From DASUSH01 sp036375215 (GTDB lineage: Bacteria; Actinomycetota; Thermoleophilia; Solirubrobacterales; 70-9), in the NCBI GenBank assembly GCA_036375215.1, contig DASUSH010000016.1, forward strand, positions 1 through 45,833: a DNA stretch of 45,833 nt, given 5' to 3'. Shown piece after piece: positions 31,102-39,383 of this stretch (the stretch's first letter is position 1; the number at the start of each line of letters is the position of its first letter). A program made the position numbers and the translations under genes. Below the pieces are notes generated by a model that was not told where the DNA came from, searched no databases, and saw nothing but the letters and a program-made list of their open reading frames with translations.

Positions 31102-31320
31102 CTACTCCTCCGGGCCCGAGATCCCGTCCGCGATCGAGCGCAGCTCGGCGAGCGGCGCTCCGGTGACGCCGGCGATGTAGCACGCGATCGGGGCCGCGAT
31201 CCGCTCCGACCCGTGCGCGGCGCTGGCGGCCAGCTCGAGCAGCTCGCCCACCGTCTCCTCGCCGGGCGCGCGGGCGCCGATCTCGGCCGCGAACTTCTCG
31301 ATCCACTCGTCTGCCCTCAT
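31102..31320 (-). CDS. DUF6457 family small protein
   Basis: A 72-residue protein starting at ATG 31320 with a perfect ribosome site (GGAGGT) just upstream. It has no Cys and looks helical; the HGSERIAAPIACYIAG segment is characteristic of DUF6457 proteins, which in actinobacteria are usually encoded beside molybdenum-cofactor genes. The role is unknown. It is the first gene of the operon that continues with the MOSC protein, the Mo oxidoreductase and perhaps the lipoprotein, and is divergent from the HTH-TOBE regulator. A chaperone or cofactor-handling role is plausible but not shown. A small protein like this is easily missed in annotation. Confidence 0.8.
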   Translation of the reverse strand: MRADEWIEKFAAEIGARAPGEETVGELLELAASAAHGSERIAAPIACYIAGVTGAPLAELRSIADGISGPEE

Positions 31321-31370
31321 CCGACCTCCAGTTCTCCGGGTCCGTTGCCGGCCGATGCTAAGCGATGCGC

Positions 31371-31382
31371 TTGCATATGCAA
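31371..31382. promoter_or_regulatory. Candidate operator of the HTH-TOBE regulator
   Basis: TTGCATATGCAA (31371-31382) is a perfect 12-base palindrome in the 67-base gap between the DUF6457 operon and the regulator gene. It lies within a wider, imperfect symmetry (TAAGC before, GCTTA after). It is close to the regulator start, so autoregulation and control of both divergent operons is plausible. This is not the E. coli ModE site. Confidence 0.5.
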
Positions 31383-31387
31383 TGCTT

Positions 31388-31783
31388 ATGCAGATGGGAA
31401 AGGACCTGACGATCGGCGAGGCCGCTAGCGCGCTCGGCGTCTCCCCCGACACCCTGCGGCGCTGGGACCGCGCCGGCAAGCTCAAGACGAGGCGCGACAA
31501 GCGCAACCGCAGGCTCGTGCCGGCCGCGGAGGTCGAGCGCCTCCGCGACTCCCCGGCCCGCCACGCGACCGGCGGCACCTTCTCCGCCCGCAACCGCTTC
31601 CCCGGCCGGGTGCTCTCGGTGGAGACCGACGGCGTGATGGCCCTCGTCGAGATCGAGGCCGGCCCGCACCGGATCACCGCGGCGATCACCCGGGACGCCG
31701 TCGAGGAGCTCGGCCTCGTCGAGGGCGAGCCGGCGACGGCGACCGTGAAGGCGACCTCGGTGATGGTCGAGCGCGGCGCGTGA
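31388..31783 (+). CDS. HTH-TOBE molybdate-responsive regulator
   Basis: A 131-residue protein from ATG 31388 (or 129 from the ATG at 31394). Residues about 7-55 form a MerR/excisionase-like helix-turn-helix (LTIGEAASALGVSPDTLRRWD) and residues about 65-128 a TOBE/Mop domain (ARNRFPGRVLSVETDGVMAL), a known oxyanion-binding fold for molybdate and tungstate. The combination recurs in actinobacteria as the regulator of mod genes. Its stop TGA overlaps the modA GTG start as GTGA, so it is translated with modABC. It probably senses molybdate and controls modABC and the divergent Mo-enzyme operon through the palindrome at 31371. The gene has no clear ribosome site and may be leaderless. Confidence 0.9.
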   Translation: MQMGKDLTIGEAASALGVSPDTLRRWDRAGKLKTRRDKRNRRLVPAAEVERLRDSPARHATGGTFSARNRFPGRVLSVETDGVMALVEIEAGPHRITAAITRDAVEELGLVEGEPATATVKATSVMVERGA

Positions 31784-32535
31784 GGCGGCCCGCCGCCGCC
31801 CTCGCCGCCGCCCTCGTCCTCACCGCCTGCGGGAGCGATGACGGCGGCTCCACCTCGGCCGGCGAGCTCCGCGTCTCCGCCGCCGCGTCGCTCACCGGCG
31901 CGTTCGAGCGGTACGCCCAGGACCTCGCGCCCGCGGACTTGAAGCTCCAGTTCGGGGGCTCCGGCGACCTCGCCGCCCAGATCCGCCAGGGAGCCAGGCC
32001 CGACGTCTTCGCCTCGGCCGACACCGCGCTGCCCGAGGACCTGCACGAGGAGGGCCTGCTCGAGGCGCCGGTCGAGTTCGCCACCAACGAGCTGGTGATC
32101 GCCACCCCGGCCGGCTCCGCCGCCGATTCGATCGAGGACCTGGAGGAGCCCGGGCTCGACGTCGTGATCGGCGCCCCCGGCGTCCCGGTCGGCTCCTACA
32201 CGCTGGCGGCGCTCGGCCGCCTCGAACCCGCGGCCCGGCAGGCGATCCTCGACAACGTCCGCTCCGAGGAGTCCGACGTCAAGGGCATCGTCGGCAAGCT
32301 GACCCAGGGCGCGGCCGATGCCGGCTTCGTCTACCGCTCCGACGTCGCCGCCGCCCCCGAGCTTCGCCAGATCACGCTGCCCGCGGCGCTGCGGCCGGAG
32401 GTCGTCTACGGCGCCGGCGTCGTCGAGGGCGCCCCGAACGCCGCGGGCGCCCTGGAGTTCGTCGACGGCCTGCTCGCGGGCGACGGGGCCGACGCGCTCG
32501 CCGAGGCCGGGTTCGGACCGCCCCCGGGCCGATGA
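31780..32535 (+). CDS. modA: ModA molybdate-binding lipoprotein
   Basis: A 251-residue periplasmic-type binding protein starting at GTG 31780. A short signal ends at a lipobox, LVLTAC with Cys17, so the mature protein is lipid-anchored. The start of the mature domain ELRVSAAASLTGAFERYA is the ModA signature, and FGGSGDLAAQIRQGARPDVFASAD supplies the second oxyanion-binding segment. The VYRSDV segment contributes the Tyr/Ser of the site. Length and order of domains are normal. The gene overlaps the regulator upstream and its stop overlaps the modB ATG as ATGA, so the three transporter genes are translationally coupled. Confidence 0.95.
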   Translation: MRRPAAALAAALVLTACGSDDGGSTSAGELRVSAAASLTGAFERYAQDLAPADLKLQFGGSGDLAAQIRQGARPDVFASADTALPEDLHEEGLLEAPVEFATNELVIATPAGSAADSIEDLEEPGLDVVIGAPGVPVGSYTLAALGRLEPAARQAILDNVRSEESDVKGIVGKLTQGAADAGFVYRSDVAAAPELRQITLPAALRPEVVYGAGVVEGAPNAAGALEFVDGLLAGDGADALAEAGFGPPPGR

Positions 32536-33335
32536 GGGGCTCACCGGCGTTCGCGCTCGCCGCCTGGCTCGCGCTCGCCCTCCTGCTCTCCTTCCTGGCC
32601 CTCCCGATCGTCGCGATCTTCGTCGACGTGCCCCCCGCCGACCTGGTCGCGGCGCTCGGCGAGCCCGCGGCGCTCGACGCGCTGCGCCTCAGCCTGATCG
32701 CGACCGCGATCGCGCTGGCGATCATCCTGCTCGTCGGCACCCCGGCCGCCTACCTGCTCGCCACGCGCTCGTTCCGCGGCCGCTCGCTGGCGACGACGCT
32801 CGTCGAGCTGCCGCTCGTCCTCCCCCCCGCGGTCGCCGGGATCGGGCTGCTCGCCGCGCTCGGCCCCGAGGGCCTCGTCGGGGGCGCGCTCGGCGACGCG
32901 GGGATCGAGCTCGTCTTCCAGACCGCCGGGGTGATCGTCGCGCTCGTCTTCGTCGCGAGCCCCTTCTACGTCCGCCAGGCGCAGGCGGCGTTCGCCTCGG
33001 TCGATCCCGACGTGCTCGCCGCGTCGCGGACGCTCGGCGCCGGCGAGCTCCGCACCCTCCTCGCCGTCGCGATCCCGGCGGCGCGCCCCGGGCTCGTGTC
33101 CGGCGCCGCCCTCGCCTGGGGCCGCGCCCTCGGCGAGTTCGGCGCGACCCTCGTCTTCGCCGGGTCGCTCCAGGGCGTGACGCAGACCGCGCCGCTCGCC
33201 ATCGTCGCCCGGTTCGGCGCCGACTTCACGGGCGCGCTGGCGCTCTCGGGGGTGCTCGTCGCGCTCTCGGCGGCGATCCTGCTCGGCGTTCGCTACGCCT
33301 CCGGACCGCAGGCGCTCGGCCATGCTCGAGCTTGA
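32532..33335 (+). CDS. modB: ModB molybdate ABC transporter permease
   Basis: A 267-residue inner-membrane protein with about five to six hydrophobic segments, for example LALALLLSFLALPIVAIFV near residue 15. The ABC permease motif that docks the ATPase (EAA-type) reads AASRTLGAGELRTLLAVAIP near residue 160, and GRALGEFGATLVFAGS follows, both characteristic of ModB. Start ATG 32532 overlaps the modA stop. It forms the channel for molybdate with the lipoprotein ModA and the ATPase ModC. Its 3' end overlaps modC by 14 bases, so all three are made from one transcript. Confidence 0.95.
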   Translation: MRGSPAFALAAWLALALLLSFLALPIVAIFVDVPPADLVAALGEPAALDALRLSLIATAIALAIILLVGTPAAYLLATRSFRGRSLATTLVELPLVLPPAVAGIGLLAALGPEGLVGGALGDAGIELVFQTAGVIVALVFVASPFYVRQAQAAFASVDPDVLAASRTLGAGELRTLLAVAIPAARPGLVSGAALAWGRALGEFGATLVFAGSLQGVTQTAPLAIVARFGADFTGALALSGVLVALSAAILLGVRYASGPQALGHARA

Positions 33336-34386
33336 GCTCGAGGCCAGCCGCGGCGAGCTCGAGGTCGCCCTGAGCCTCTCGGCCGCAAGCGACCGCTGCC
33401 TCGCCCTCGTCGGCCCCTCGGGGGCGGGCAAGACGACCGTGCTGCGCGTCGCCGCCGGGCTCTTCCGCCCCGACCGCGGGCGGGTCACCTGCGCGGGCGA
33501 GACCTGGCTCGACACCGCGGCCGGGATCGACGTCCCGCCGCGCTCCCGCCGCTGCGGCTACGTCTTCCAGGACTACGCCCTCTTCGGCCACCTGAGCGCC
33601 CGCGACAACGTCGCCTACCCGCTGCGGGGCCTCCCTCGCGCCGAGCGCCGCGAGCGCGCCGGGGCGCTGCTTGCCCGGTTCGGGATCGCACACCGCGCGA
33701 GCGCGCGCCCGCGCGAGCTCTCCGGCGGCGAGCGCCAGCGCGTCGCCGTCGCACGCGCCCTCGCGCTCGAGCCGAGGGTGCTCCTGCTCGACGAGCCGCT
33801 CTCCGCGCTCGACGCCCGCAGCCGGGCGCGCGCGGGCCGCGAGCTGGCGGCGACGCTGCGCGAGATCCGCGTGCCGGCGATCCTCGTCACGCACGACTTC
33901 GAGGAGGCCGCGATGCTCGCCGACGAGGTCGCGATCGTCGACGGCGGGCGGATCGTCCAGCGCGACGAGCCCGGCCGGCTCGCCGGGGCGCCCGCGTCCT
34001 CGTTCGTCGCCGACTTCACCGGCGCCTCGGTCCTGCACGGCGAGGCCGAGCCGGAGCCCGGCGGGCTGACCCTCGTGCGCCTCGAGGGCGGCGGGTCGAT
34101 CCGCTCGACCGACGAGGGCGAGGGGACGGTCGCGGCGACCGTCCTTCCCTGGGAGGTCTCGATCGAGCCCCCGGGCTGGAGCGGCGAGGGCTCCGCGCTG
34201 AACGCGGTCGAGGCTCGCGTGAGCACGGTGACGACGATCGGCAACCGGGCGCGGGTCGGGCTCGAGGCGCCGCAGCCGCTCGCCGCCGAGGTCACGGCCG
34301 GCTCCGCGGAGCGGCTCGGCCTCGCGCCCGGAGTCCCGGTCGTCGCCACCTGGAAGGCGACGGCGACGCGGTTGGTGCCGATCTAG
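33322..34386 (+). CDS. modC: ModC molybdate ABC transporter ATPase
   Basis: A 354-residue ATPase starting at ATG 33322 inside the end of modB. Walker A is GPSGAGKTT (residues 31-39), the signature LSGGERQRVAVARAL near 133, and Walker B VLLLDEPLSALD near 153, with the H-loop THDFEEA after it. The C-terminal part (about residues 240-354) is the TOBE/Mop regulatory domain, which binds molybdate and inhibits the transporter in this family. The length matches ModC with a single TOBE pair. It is the last gene of regulator-modABC and is followed by a minus-strand hypothetical gene after 56 bases. Confidence 0.95.
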   Translation: MLELELEASRGELEVALSLSAASDRCLALVGPSGAGKTTVLRVAAGLFRPDRGRVTCAGETWLDTAAGIDVPPRSRRCGYVFQDYALFGHLSARDNVAYPLRGLPRAERRERAGALLARFGIAHRASARPRELSGGERQRVAVARALALEPRVLLLDEPLSALDARSRARAGRELAATLREIRVPAILVTHDFEEAAMLADEVAIVDGGRIVQRDEPGRLAGAPASSFVADFTGASVLHGEAEPEPGGLTLVRLEGGGSIRSTDEGEGTVAATVLPWEVSIEPPGWSGEGSALNAVEARVSTVTTIGNRARVGLEAPQPLAAEVTAGSAERLGLAPGVPVVATWKATATRLVPI

Positions 34387-34442
34387 GGACGCGAGCGCGC
34401 CGGCCGCCCCCGCGGCGCCCCGACGCGCCTTCCTCCCTCGCG

Positions 34443-34877
34443 TCAGTCGCCCGCGGCCTCGAACCAGCGGCCCAGCGCCTCCACGCCGGCCCGCTGCTCC
34501 TCCCCGCCGCCGAACTTCGCGAGCGGGCCGGCGCCGCTCATCATCATCAGCTTGAGCTTCTCGCCGCCCGTGGTGCGGAGCTTCAGGGTCACCGCGGAAC
34601 CGTCCATGACCGCGGCGACGATGTTCGCCCAGCCGCCGCCGGCGCCCTCCGCGCTCGCCTTCGCGATCTCACCGGGCGCGATCGCGATCGGCTCGCCGCT
34701 CGGCTCGATCTTCCGGTCGAGCGGAAGCACGAGGAGGCGCCTGTCGGTGGTCGCGAGCGCCACCATGCGGCCGCGGAACGCGCTCGACTGGGTCGCGACG
34801 CAGAGGCCGGCGAGCTGCTCGCCCGGCTCGAGCAGCGCCTCGACGTGCGGCCGGGCCCGGTCGTGCCACTCGCTCAC
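34443..34877 (-). CDS. Hypothetical protein, PH-like fold possible
   Basis: A 144-residue protein without signal peptide or clear membrane segment. It has a beta-strand rich middle with a YcxB/bacterial PH-like pattern: GEQLAGLCVATQSSAFRG, then ATTDRRLLVLPLDR, resembling proteins that begin with a short helix and a PH-like beta domain. The C-terminus is methionine-rich (LKLMMMSG) and ends in a helix. It is 22 bases downstream of moaA on the same strand, so co-transcription is likely. I do not recognise a named family with confidence, and a Mo-related role is not implied by its sequence. Confidence 0.6.
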   Translation of the reverse strand: MSEWHDRARPHVEALLEPGEQLAGLCVATQSSAFRGRMVALATTDRRLLVLPLDRKIEPSGEPIAIAPGEIAKASAEGAGGGWANIVAAVMDGSAVTLKLRTTGGEKLKLMMMSGAGPLAKFGGGEEQRAGVEALGRWFEAAGD

Positions 34878-34899
34878 GGGGCCCGGAGCTTCGGCGAGG

Positions 34900-35892
34900 T
34901 CAGCCGCCGATCGCCGACATCGTGCGCGCCGGCGGGCGGAAGCCGGGCTCGTTCACCCGGTGCTTCAGCTCCTTGCGCCAGACCGCGTCGCGGACGATCA
35001 GCTCGAGCTCGTCGTCAGTCGCGCCGTCGCGCAGGGGCGCGCGCAGGTCTGTCTCGTGAAGCGAGAAGAGGCAGGTGCGCAGCCTGCCGTCGGCGGTCAG
35101 CCGGATCCGGTTGCAGTCGGAGCAGAACGGCTCCGAGACCGGGTTGATGAAGCCGATCTCCCCGGCGCCGTCGGCGAAGCGGTAGACGCGCGCGGTCGCG
35201 GACGGCTCGCGCCGGAGGGGCTCGAGCGGGTGCACGCGCTCGATGATCGCCCGGATCTCGTCCCCGGTGAGGACGGCGTCCGGGGTCCAGGATCGATCGC
35301 CGTCGAGCGGCATGAACTCGATGAACCGGACCTGGAAGTCGGTGGTGCGGGCGAACTCGGCGAAGCGCAGGGCCTCGTCCTCGGTGAAGCCCCGCATCGC
35401 GATCGCGTTCACCTTGATCGGCCGCAGCTCGGGCTGGGCAGCCGCCGCCTCGAGCCCGCGCATCACCTTGTCGAGCGCGTCGCGCCGGGTGATCTCGAAG
35501 AACCGCCCCTGGACGAGCGAGTCGAGCGAGACGTTCACCCGGTCGATGCCGGCGTCGGCGAGGGCCGCCGCGTCGCGCTCGAGGAAGTAGCCGTTGGTCG
35601 TCACCGAGAGGTCGTCGATCCCCTCGATCGCGCCGAGCTTCGCCGCCAGCACCGGGAAGTCGCGGCGGGCCAGCGGCTCGCCGCCGGTGAGGCGGACCTC
35701 GGTGATGCCGAGCGCGACGAGCATGCCGACGAGCCGCTCGATCTCCTCGAAGGAGAGGATCTCCTCGCGCGGCAGCCAGTCCATGCCCTCGGCGGGCATG
35801 CAGTACCGGCAGCGGAAGTTGCAACGGTCGGTGACGGAGACCCTGAGGTCCGTGAGCACTCGGCCGTGGGCGTCGCGGAGCGGCTCGCTCAT
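34900..35892 (-). CDS. moaA: GTP 3',8-cyclase MoaA
   Basis: A 330-residue radical-SAM enzyme, first step of Mo cofactor synthesis, turning GTP into 3',8-cyclo-GTP. The SAM cluster is bound by C24, C28 and C31 (DRCNFRCRYC), with the GGEP motif (LTGGEPLARRD) downstream. The second 4Fe-4S cluster is bound by C257, C260 and C274 (FCSDCNRIRL then RTCLF), and the final Gly-Gly (IGG) is the conserved C-terminus needed for activity. I chose the ATG at 35892 (MSEPLRDAHG); an ATG at 35928 would add 12 residues. It follows the PI-PLC-like gene on the same strand. Confidence 0.95.
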   Translation of the reverse strand: MSEPLRDAHGRVLTDLRVSVTDRCNFRCRYCMPAEGMDWLPREEILSFEEIERLVGMLVALGITEVRLTGGEPLARRDFPVLAAKLGAIEGIDDLSVTTNGYFLERDAAALADAGIDRVNVSLDSLVQGRFFEITRRDALDKVMRGLEAAAAQPELRPIKVNAIAMRGFTEDEALRFAEFARTTDFQVRFIEFMPLDGDRSWTPDAVLTGDEIRAIIERVHPLEPLRREPSATARVYRFADGAGEIGFINPVSEPFCSDCNRIRLTADGRLRTCLFSLHETDLRAPLRDGATDDELELIVRDAVWRKELKHRVNEPGFRPPARTMSAIGG

Positions 35893-35931
35893 GTCGTCAT
35901 TGTGACGGGTGCGCGGACAAGCGTCCATCGA

Positions 35932-38088
35932 TCATCCAAGTCCGGCCGCCTCCCGCGCTCCCTCGAGGGCGGCCACGCGCTCGGCGTTCAGCTCGTCGAC
36001 GGCGTCGATCAGGCCGCCCCTGTCGTAGAAGTCGACGCCGATCAGGTTCACCTGGTGGTCGCGGACCCGCTCGCACTCGTCGACCTGGTCGAGGATCAGC
36101 TGCTTGTCGTTGAAGGGGATGTTCGGCTCGACCCTGGGCGGGAAGACGTCGGCCCACATGTTCAGCATCAGGAGCGGGTTCGCCGCGGTGCCGCGGTTCG
36201 GCTCGCAGCTGAGCTGGCCGACCTGGGTGATGCCGAGCGGCGTGTCCTGGACGAACTCGTCGTCGTCGTGGTACCAGGGGTACTCGGGTCCGGCGCCGCG
36301 CTCGGTGATCACGAGCACGCGGCGGCCGGCGCCGACGAGCTCGCCGAGGGTCGGCATCGGCAGGCCCGGGTCGAGCCGCGCGAGGTCGTCGAGCAGCCCC
36401 GACCGGCGGAATACGGCCTCGAGGTCGTCGGGCGCGACGAACGGCTCGACGTAGAGGATCACCACCTCGCCGGGGTTGCGCTCGAGGAAGGCGGAGACCG
36501 CGCCGAGGGCATCGGTCATCCGCGTCGCGCCGAGCTCGCAGACGGTGTGGCAGAGCCAGACGTCCTGCTCGCCGGTGGCGCCCCCGCCGCCGAGCCCGAG
36601 GCTGCCGGTGAGCCGCTGCGCGGCGTCGAGGGTCTCCGGCGGCAGCTGGCGGGCGACCCGGTTCTCGTCGCGGCCCTCGGCATCGAAGTCGGTGCTGACC
36701 TTCCCGGTGCTCCCGACCCCGTAGTGGGGGTCGAGCAGGAGCAGGCGGACGCCGTCGGCGAGCTGGCGCGAAATCGTGCGCCGCTGGTTCGCGATGAACC
36801 AGCCCGGGCTGTCGGCGGCGGAGAACGAGTTGTGGGTGCCGCCGAAGACGGCCTGGTCGAGCCGCAGGTCGCAGAGGCCCTTCGAGCCGTTGCAGGTGCC
36901 CGCCGCGGTGGATGCGCGGGCGTCGGGATCGCTCGCGCTCTCGGCGAGGACGAGGGTGACGACCGCGATCACGGCGACGAACGCGAGCCCCGCGGCGCTC
37001 GCCCCGACCAGGGACCGCCGCCGGGCCCGCTCGGCCTCGGCGGGGTCGGTATCGGGGCGCCCCAGGGTGGCGAGCAGCTGGCTCGCCCCGATGAACAGGA
37101 GGAGTGCAGCAACGCCGAACGCGAGCAGGCGCAGGGAGGCATCGGGCTCGAGCGCGACCAGGACGCCGAGCGCGATCACCGCCGCGCCCCAGATCCCCCG
37201 GGCCGCGCGGCCCTCCGGCGGCGCGGCGCGGCGGCGCAGGCGGGCGAGCGGCGCCTCGACGTCCTCGGGGTCGAGCACGGCCGCCGCCGCGGCCACGACG
37301 ACCCCGCCGAGCGCGATCGCCAGCGCCCAGACCAGGAGGTCCCCGAGGAACGCGTCGAGCGCGCCCGAGAGGGCGTCGCGGATCTCGGCGTCGGAGGTCT
37401 CGTCGGACCCGTAGGTGCCGGCGAGGGCGCGGTCCCGGACGATCAGCATCACGACCGCGAGCGCGCCGGTGGCCGCGGCCGCGGCCGCGGCGCAGCGAAG
37501 CACGCCGAGGCGGCGGTCGGGCGCGGCGAGGATCGCCAGCGCGAACAGGACGAGGGCCCCGATCGGGAGGACCAGGCCCAGGGTGCGGACCTGGTCGGCG
37601 ATGTCGAGCGTCTCGCGGGCGAACTCGCGCTCCTTCAGCTCGACCAGGGCGAGGTCGAGCTCCTTCGGGACCTGGTCGGCGAGCTCCGGGGCGAACTGCT
37701 GGAGCGCGAAGCGCACGACCTGCGAGGCGTCCGAGAGCTCGAAGGCGACGCTCGGGCGGTCGCGGGCGAACAGCACCCGGTTCGCCTCGAGCGCGGCCCG
37801 GCGGAAGATGCGCTCGAACGGCTCGGTGTCGATCGCGGTGCGGACGACGGTCTCGAGCAGGGGGCGCGCGGCGAGGAGGTCGGTCTGCCCGCGCTCGATC
37901 ACCGCGGTGACGATCTGGTCGCCGACGAAGTCGCGGACGGCGTCGTCCTCGAGCGTGGCCCCGGCGCGGTCCGCGAAGCGCGCCTCGTCGAGGACCTGCG
38001 TGCGCGCGTAGAAGGCGAGCAGGCCGGCGACCAGCACGGCCGCACCGGCGATCGCGAGCGCGACGCTCCCGATCCGGCGTGATCTCAT
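35932..38088 (-). CDS. Membrane protein with extracellular PI-PLC-like phosphodiesterase domain
   Basis: A 718-residue protein in two halves. Residues 1-390 carry an N-terminal membrane helix (9-26), a soluble loop, and five or six more helices between about 170 and 390. After a short linker, residues about 400-700 form a domain with VFGGTHNSFS (His419) and LCHTVCELG (His514), matching the pair of catalytic His residues of the PI-PLC X-like fold, plus VILYVEPF and VLVITERG strands. The catalytic part is probably outside the membrane. The substrate is unknown; glycosylphospholipid-type compounds are the family's substrates. It follows the glycerophosphodiesterase gene after 16 bases, so a lipid head-group role is likely. 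Confidence 0.8.
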   Translation of the reverse strand: MRSRRIGSVALAIAGAAVLVAGLLAFYARTQVLDEARFADRAGATLEDDAVRDFVGDQIVTAVIERGQTDLLAARPLLETVVRTAIDTEPFERIFRRAALEANRVLFARDRPSVAFELSDASQVVRFALQQFAPELADQVPKELDLALVELKEREFARETLDIADQVRTLGLVLPIGALVLFALAILAAPDRRLGVLRCAAAAAAATGALAVVMLIVRDRALAGTYGSDETSDAEIRDALSGALDAFLGDLLVWALAIALGGVVVAAAAAVLDPEDVEAPLARLRRRAAPPEGRAARGIWGAAVIALGVLVALEPDASLRLLAFGVAALLLFIGASQLLATLGRPDTDPAEAERARRRSLVGASAAGLAFVAVIAVVTLVLAESASDPDARASTAAGTCNGSKGLCDLRLDQAVFGGTHNSFSAADSPGWFIANQRRTISRQLADGVRLLLLDPHYGVGSTGKVSTDFDAEGRDENRVARQLPPETLDAAQRLTGSLGLGGGGATGEQDVWLCHTVCELGATRMTDALGAVSAFLERNPGEVVILYVEPFVAPDDLEAVFRRSGLLDDLARLDPGLPMPTLGELVGAGRRVLVITERGAGPEYPWYHDDDEFVQDTPLGITQVGQLSCEPNRGTAANPLLMLNMWADVFPPRVEPNIPFNDKQLILDQVDECERVRDHQVNLIGVDFYDRGGLIDAVDELNAERVAALEGAREAAGLG

Positions 38089-38104
38089 CGCGCCCGCCGG
38101 CGGC

Positions 38105-39040
38105 TCAACCGGCGCCGGCCGCGGCGCGGCGAGCCATCCCGGGATCGTCCGTGATCACGGCGTCGACGCCGAACCGGGTGGCCGCGGCGACGTCGGCGCG
38201 GGTGTTGATCGTGTACGGGACGACGCGCAGCCCGAGCCCGTGGGCCTCCTCGACGTAAGCCCGGTCGATGGGCCACTCGGGCGAGACCCAGTCATACCCC
38301 GCCGTCGACGCCGCCGCGGGGCCGCCCGCGTTGTTCAGGTCGTGGAGCGTGAGCAGCGCCGTCTCGGCCCGGTCGAAGTACGGGTCCGCCTGGATCACGT
38401 CGAGGTTCGCCGGCCAGAAGCTCTGCACGATCAGGCGCTTCGGCGGGAAGCCGGAGGCCCGGATCGCCTGGGCGACCGTGGTCGCGTAGGTCGAGCCCGA
38501 GTCGAAGTCGGGATCGGTCGGCACGTTCTTGATCTCGAGGTTGATCTCGGCGCCGCCGCGATCCGCGAACCGCAGGAACCTCGCGAGGGTCGGCACCTTG
38601 TCGAGCCGCTTGCTCTTCGGCCCGAGCCGCTTCGTGACGTCGCCCGTGCCGAGCAGGTCGACGGGGCAGCCCCTGACGATCCCGGCGGCGGTGCGCGCGG
38701 CAACCTGTCCGTCGCAGGACGTGGTGCGGTCGAGCGTCGCGTCGTGGATCACCATCGGCACTCCGTCCGCGGAGATCTTCACGTCGAGCTCGAGCACGTA
38801 TCCCTTCTCGGCGGCCGCCTTGAAGGCCGTCATCGTCTCCTCGCCGTAGACCGGCTTCTGCTTGCCCTTGACCGTGGCGATCGCTCCGCCGCGGTGCGCC
38901 TGCACGAAGGACGCGTCGAGCGACGCCAGCGCCCCCTGCGCCGCGACGAGCGCGGCGAGCAGGGCCGGCGCGAGCGCCCACGCGAGCAGGCGGGCTCGGC
39001 TCACGCCGCTGCCGGGCCCCCGCCCGGCCCCTGCACCCAT
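38105..39040 (-). CDS. Secreted glycerophosphodiester phosphodiesterase
   Basis: A 311-residue enzyme with an N-terminal signal (residues 16-40, hydrophobic, ending ALA-like), so it is exported. Catalytic features of the GDPD family are complete: QAHRGG (His49, Arg50), ELDVK (Glu84, Asp86) and HD (His99, Asp100), followed by INLEIKN and a C-terminal YTINTRADVAAATRFGVDAVITDDP. It hydrolyses glycerophosphodiesters to glycerol-3-phosphate and an alcohol, outside the cytoplasm. GTG 39004 is an alternative start. The gene lies between the small Lys/Ala-rich gene (5 bases) and the PI-PLC-like gene (16 bases). Confidence 0.9.
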   Translation of the reverse strand: MGAGAGRGPGSGVSRARLLAWALAPALLAALVAAQGALASLDASFVQAHRGGAIATVKGKQKPVYGEETMTAFKAAAEKGYVLELDVKISADGVPMVIHDATLDRTTSCDGQVAARTAAGIVRGCPVDLLGTGDVTKRLGPKSKRLDKVPTLARFLRFADRGGAEINLEIKNVPTDPDFDSGSTYATTVAQAIRASGFPPKRLIVQSFWPANLDVIQADPYFDRAETALLTLHDLNNAGGPAAASTAGYDWVSPEWPIDRAYVEEAHGLGLRVVPYTINTRADVAAATRFGVDAVITDDPGMARRAAAGAG

Positions 39041-39044
39041 TCCC

Positions 39045-39323
39045 CTAGCCCTGCCCCTGCTCGCCGGCGGGGGGCGCCGGCTTGTCGGGCTGCGGCGCCG
39101 TCGGCGCGCCGGCCGTCGGCTCGCCCGCCGGAGCCTGCGCGGGCGGCTCCTCGGCCTTGCCCGGCTTCTTCACCGCGTCGCCCGCGGCCTTCGCCTTTTC
39201 CTTCAGGCTGCCCTTGCCCTTGGCGATCTCCTTGAGCTCCGCGGCGTCGCCCTTGAGGGCGTCCATGCCGCCCCGCTTGTCCACCGCCTGCTTCGCCTTG
39301 TTGGCGAGGTTTCCGAGCCTCAT
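39045..39323 (-). CDS. Small Lys/Ala-rich hypothetical protein
   Basis: A 92-residue protein starting at ATG 39323 with a very good ribosome site (AAAGGAG) 6 bases upstream, which decides the start over longer frames. The first 55 residues are rich in Lys, Ala and Asp (NLANKAKQAVDKRGGMDALK), probably helical, and the rest is Pro/Ala/Gly-rich and disordered. It weakly resembles the N-termini of small Rv0909-type antitoxin-like proteins, but no toxin partner is next to it. The next gene, a glycerophosphodiester phosphodiesterase, begins 5 bases after its stop, so both share an operon. The function is unknown. Confidence 0.75.
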   Translation of the reverse strand: MRLGNLANKAKQAVDKRGGMDALKGDAAELKEIAKGKGSLKEKAKAAGDAVKKPGKAEEPPAQAPAGEPTAGAPTAPQPDKPAPPAGEQGQG

Positions 39324-39383
39324 CGGGGCTCCTTTCGTTCGAGTCCGGTTGCTCGCACGCAAGCCTAGCCGTAGCCTCCTGCG

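Noticed and set aside
34552..38082. A 1176-codon open frame on the plus strand
   Set aside because: It is antisense to the moaA and PI-PLC-like genes and the hypothetical gene, which have recognisable motifs; long open frames on the other strand are expected in GC-rich DNA. Composition is the usual shadow pattern.
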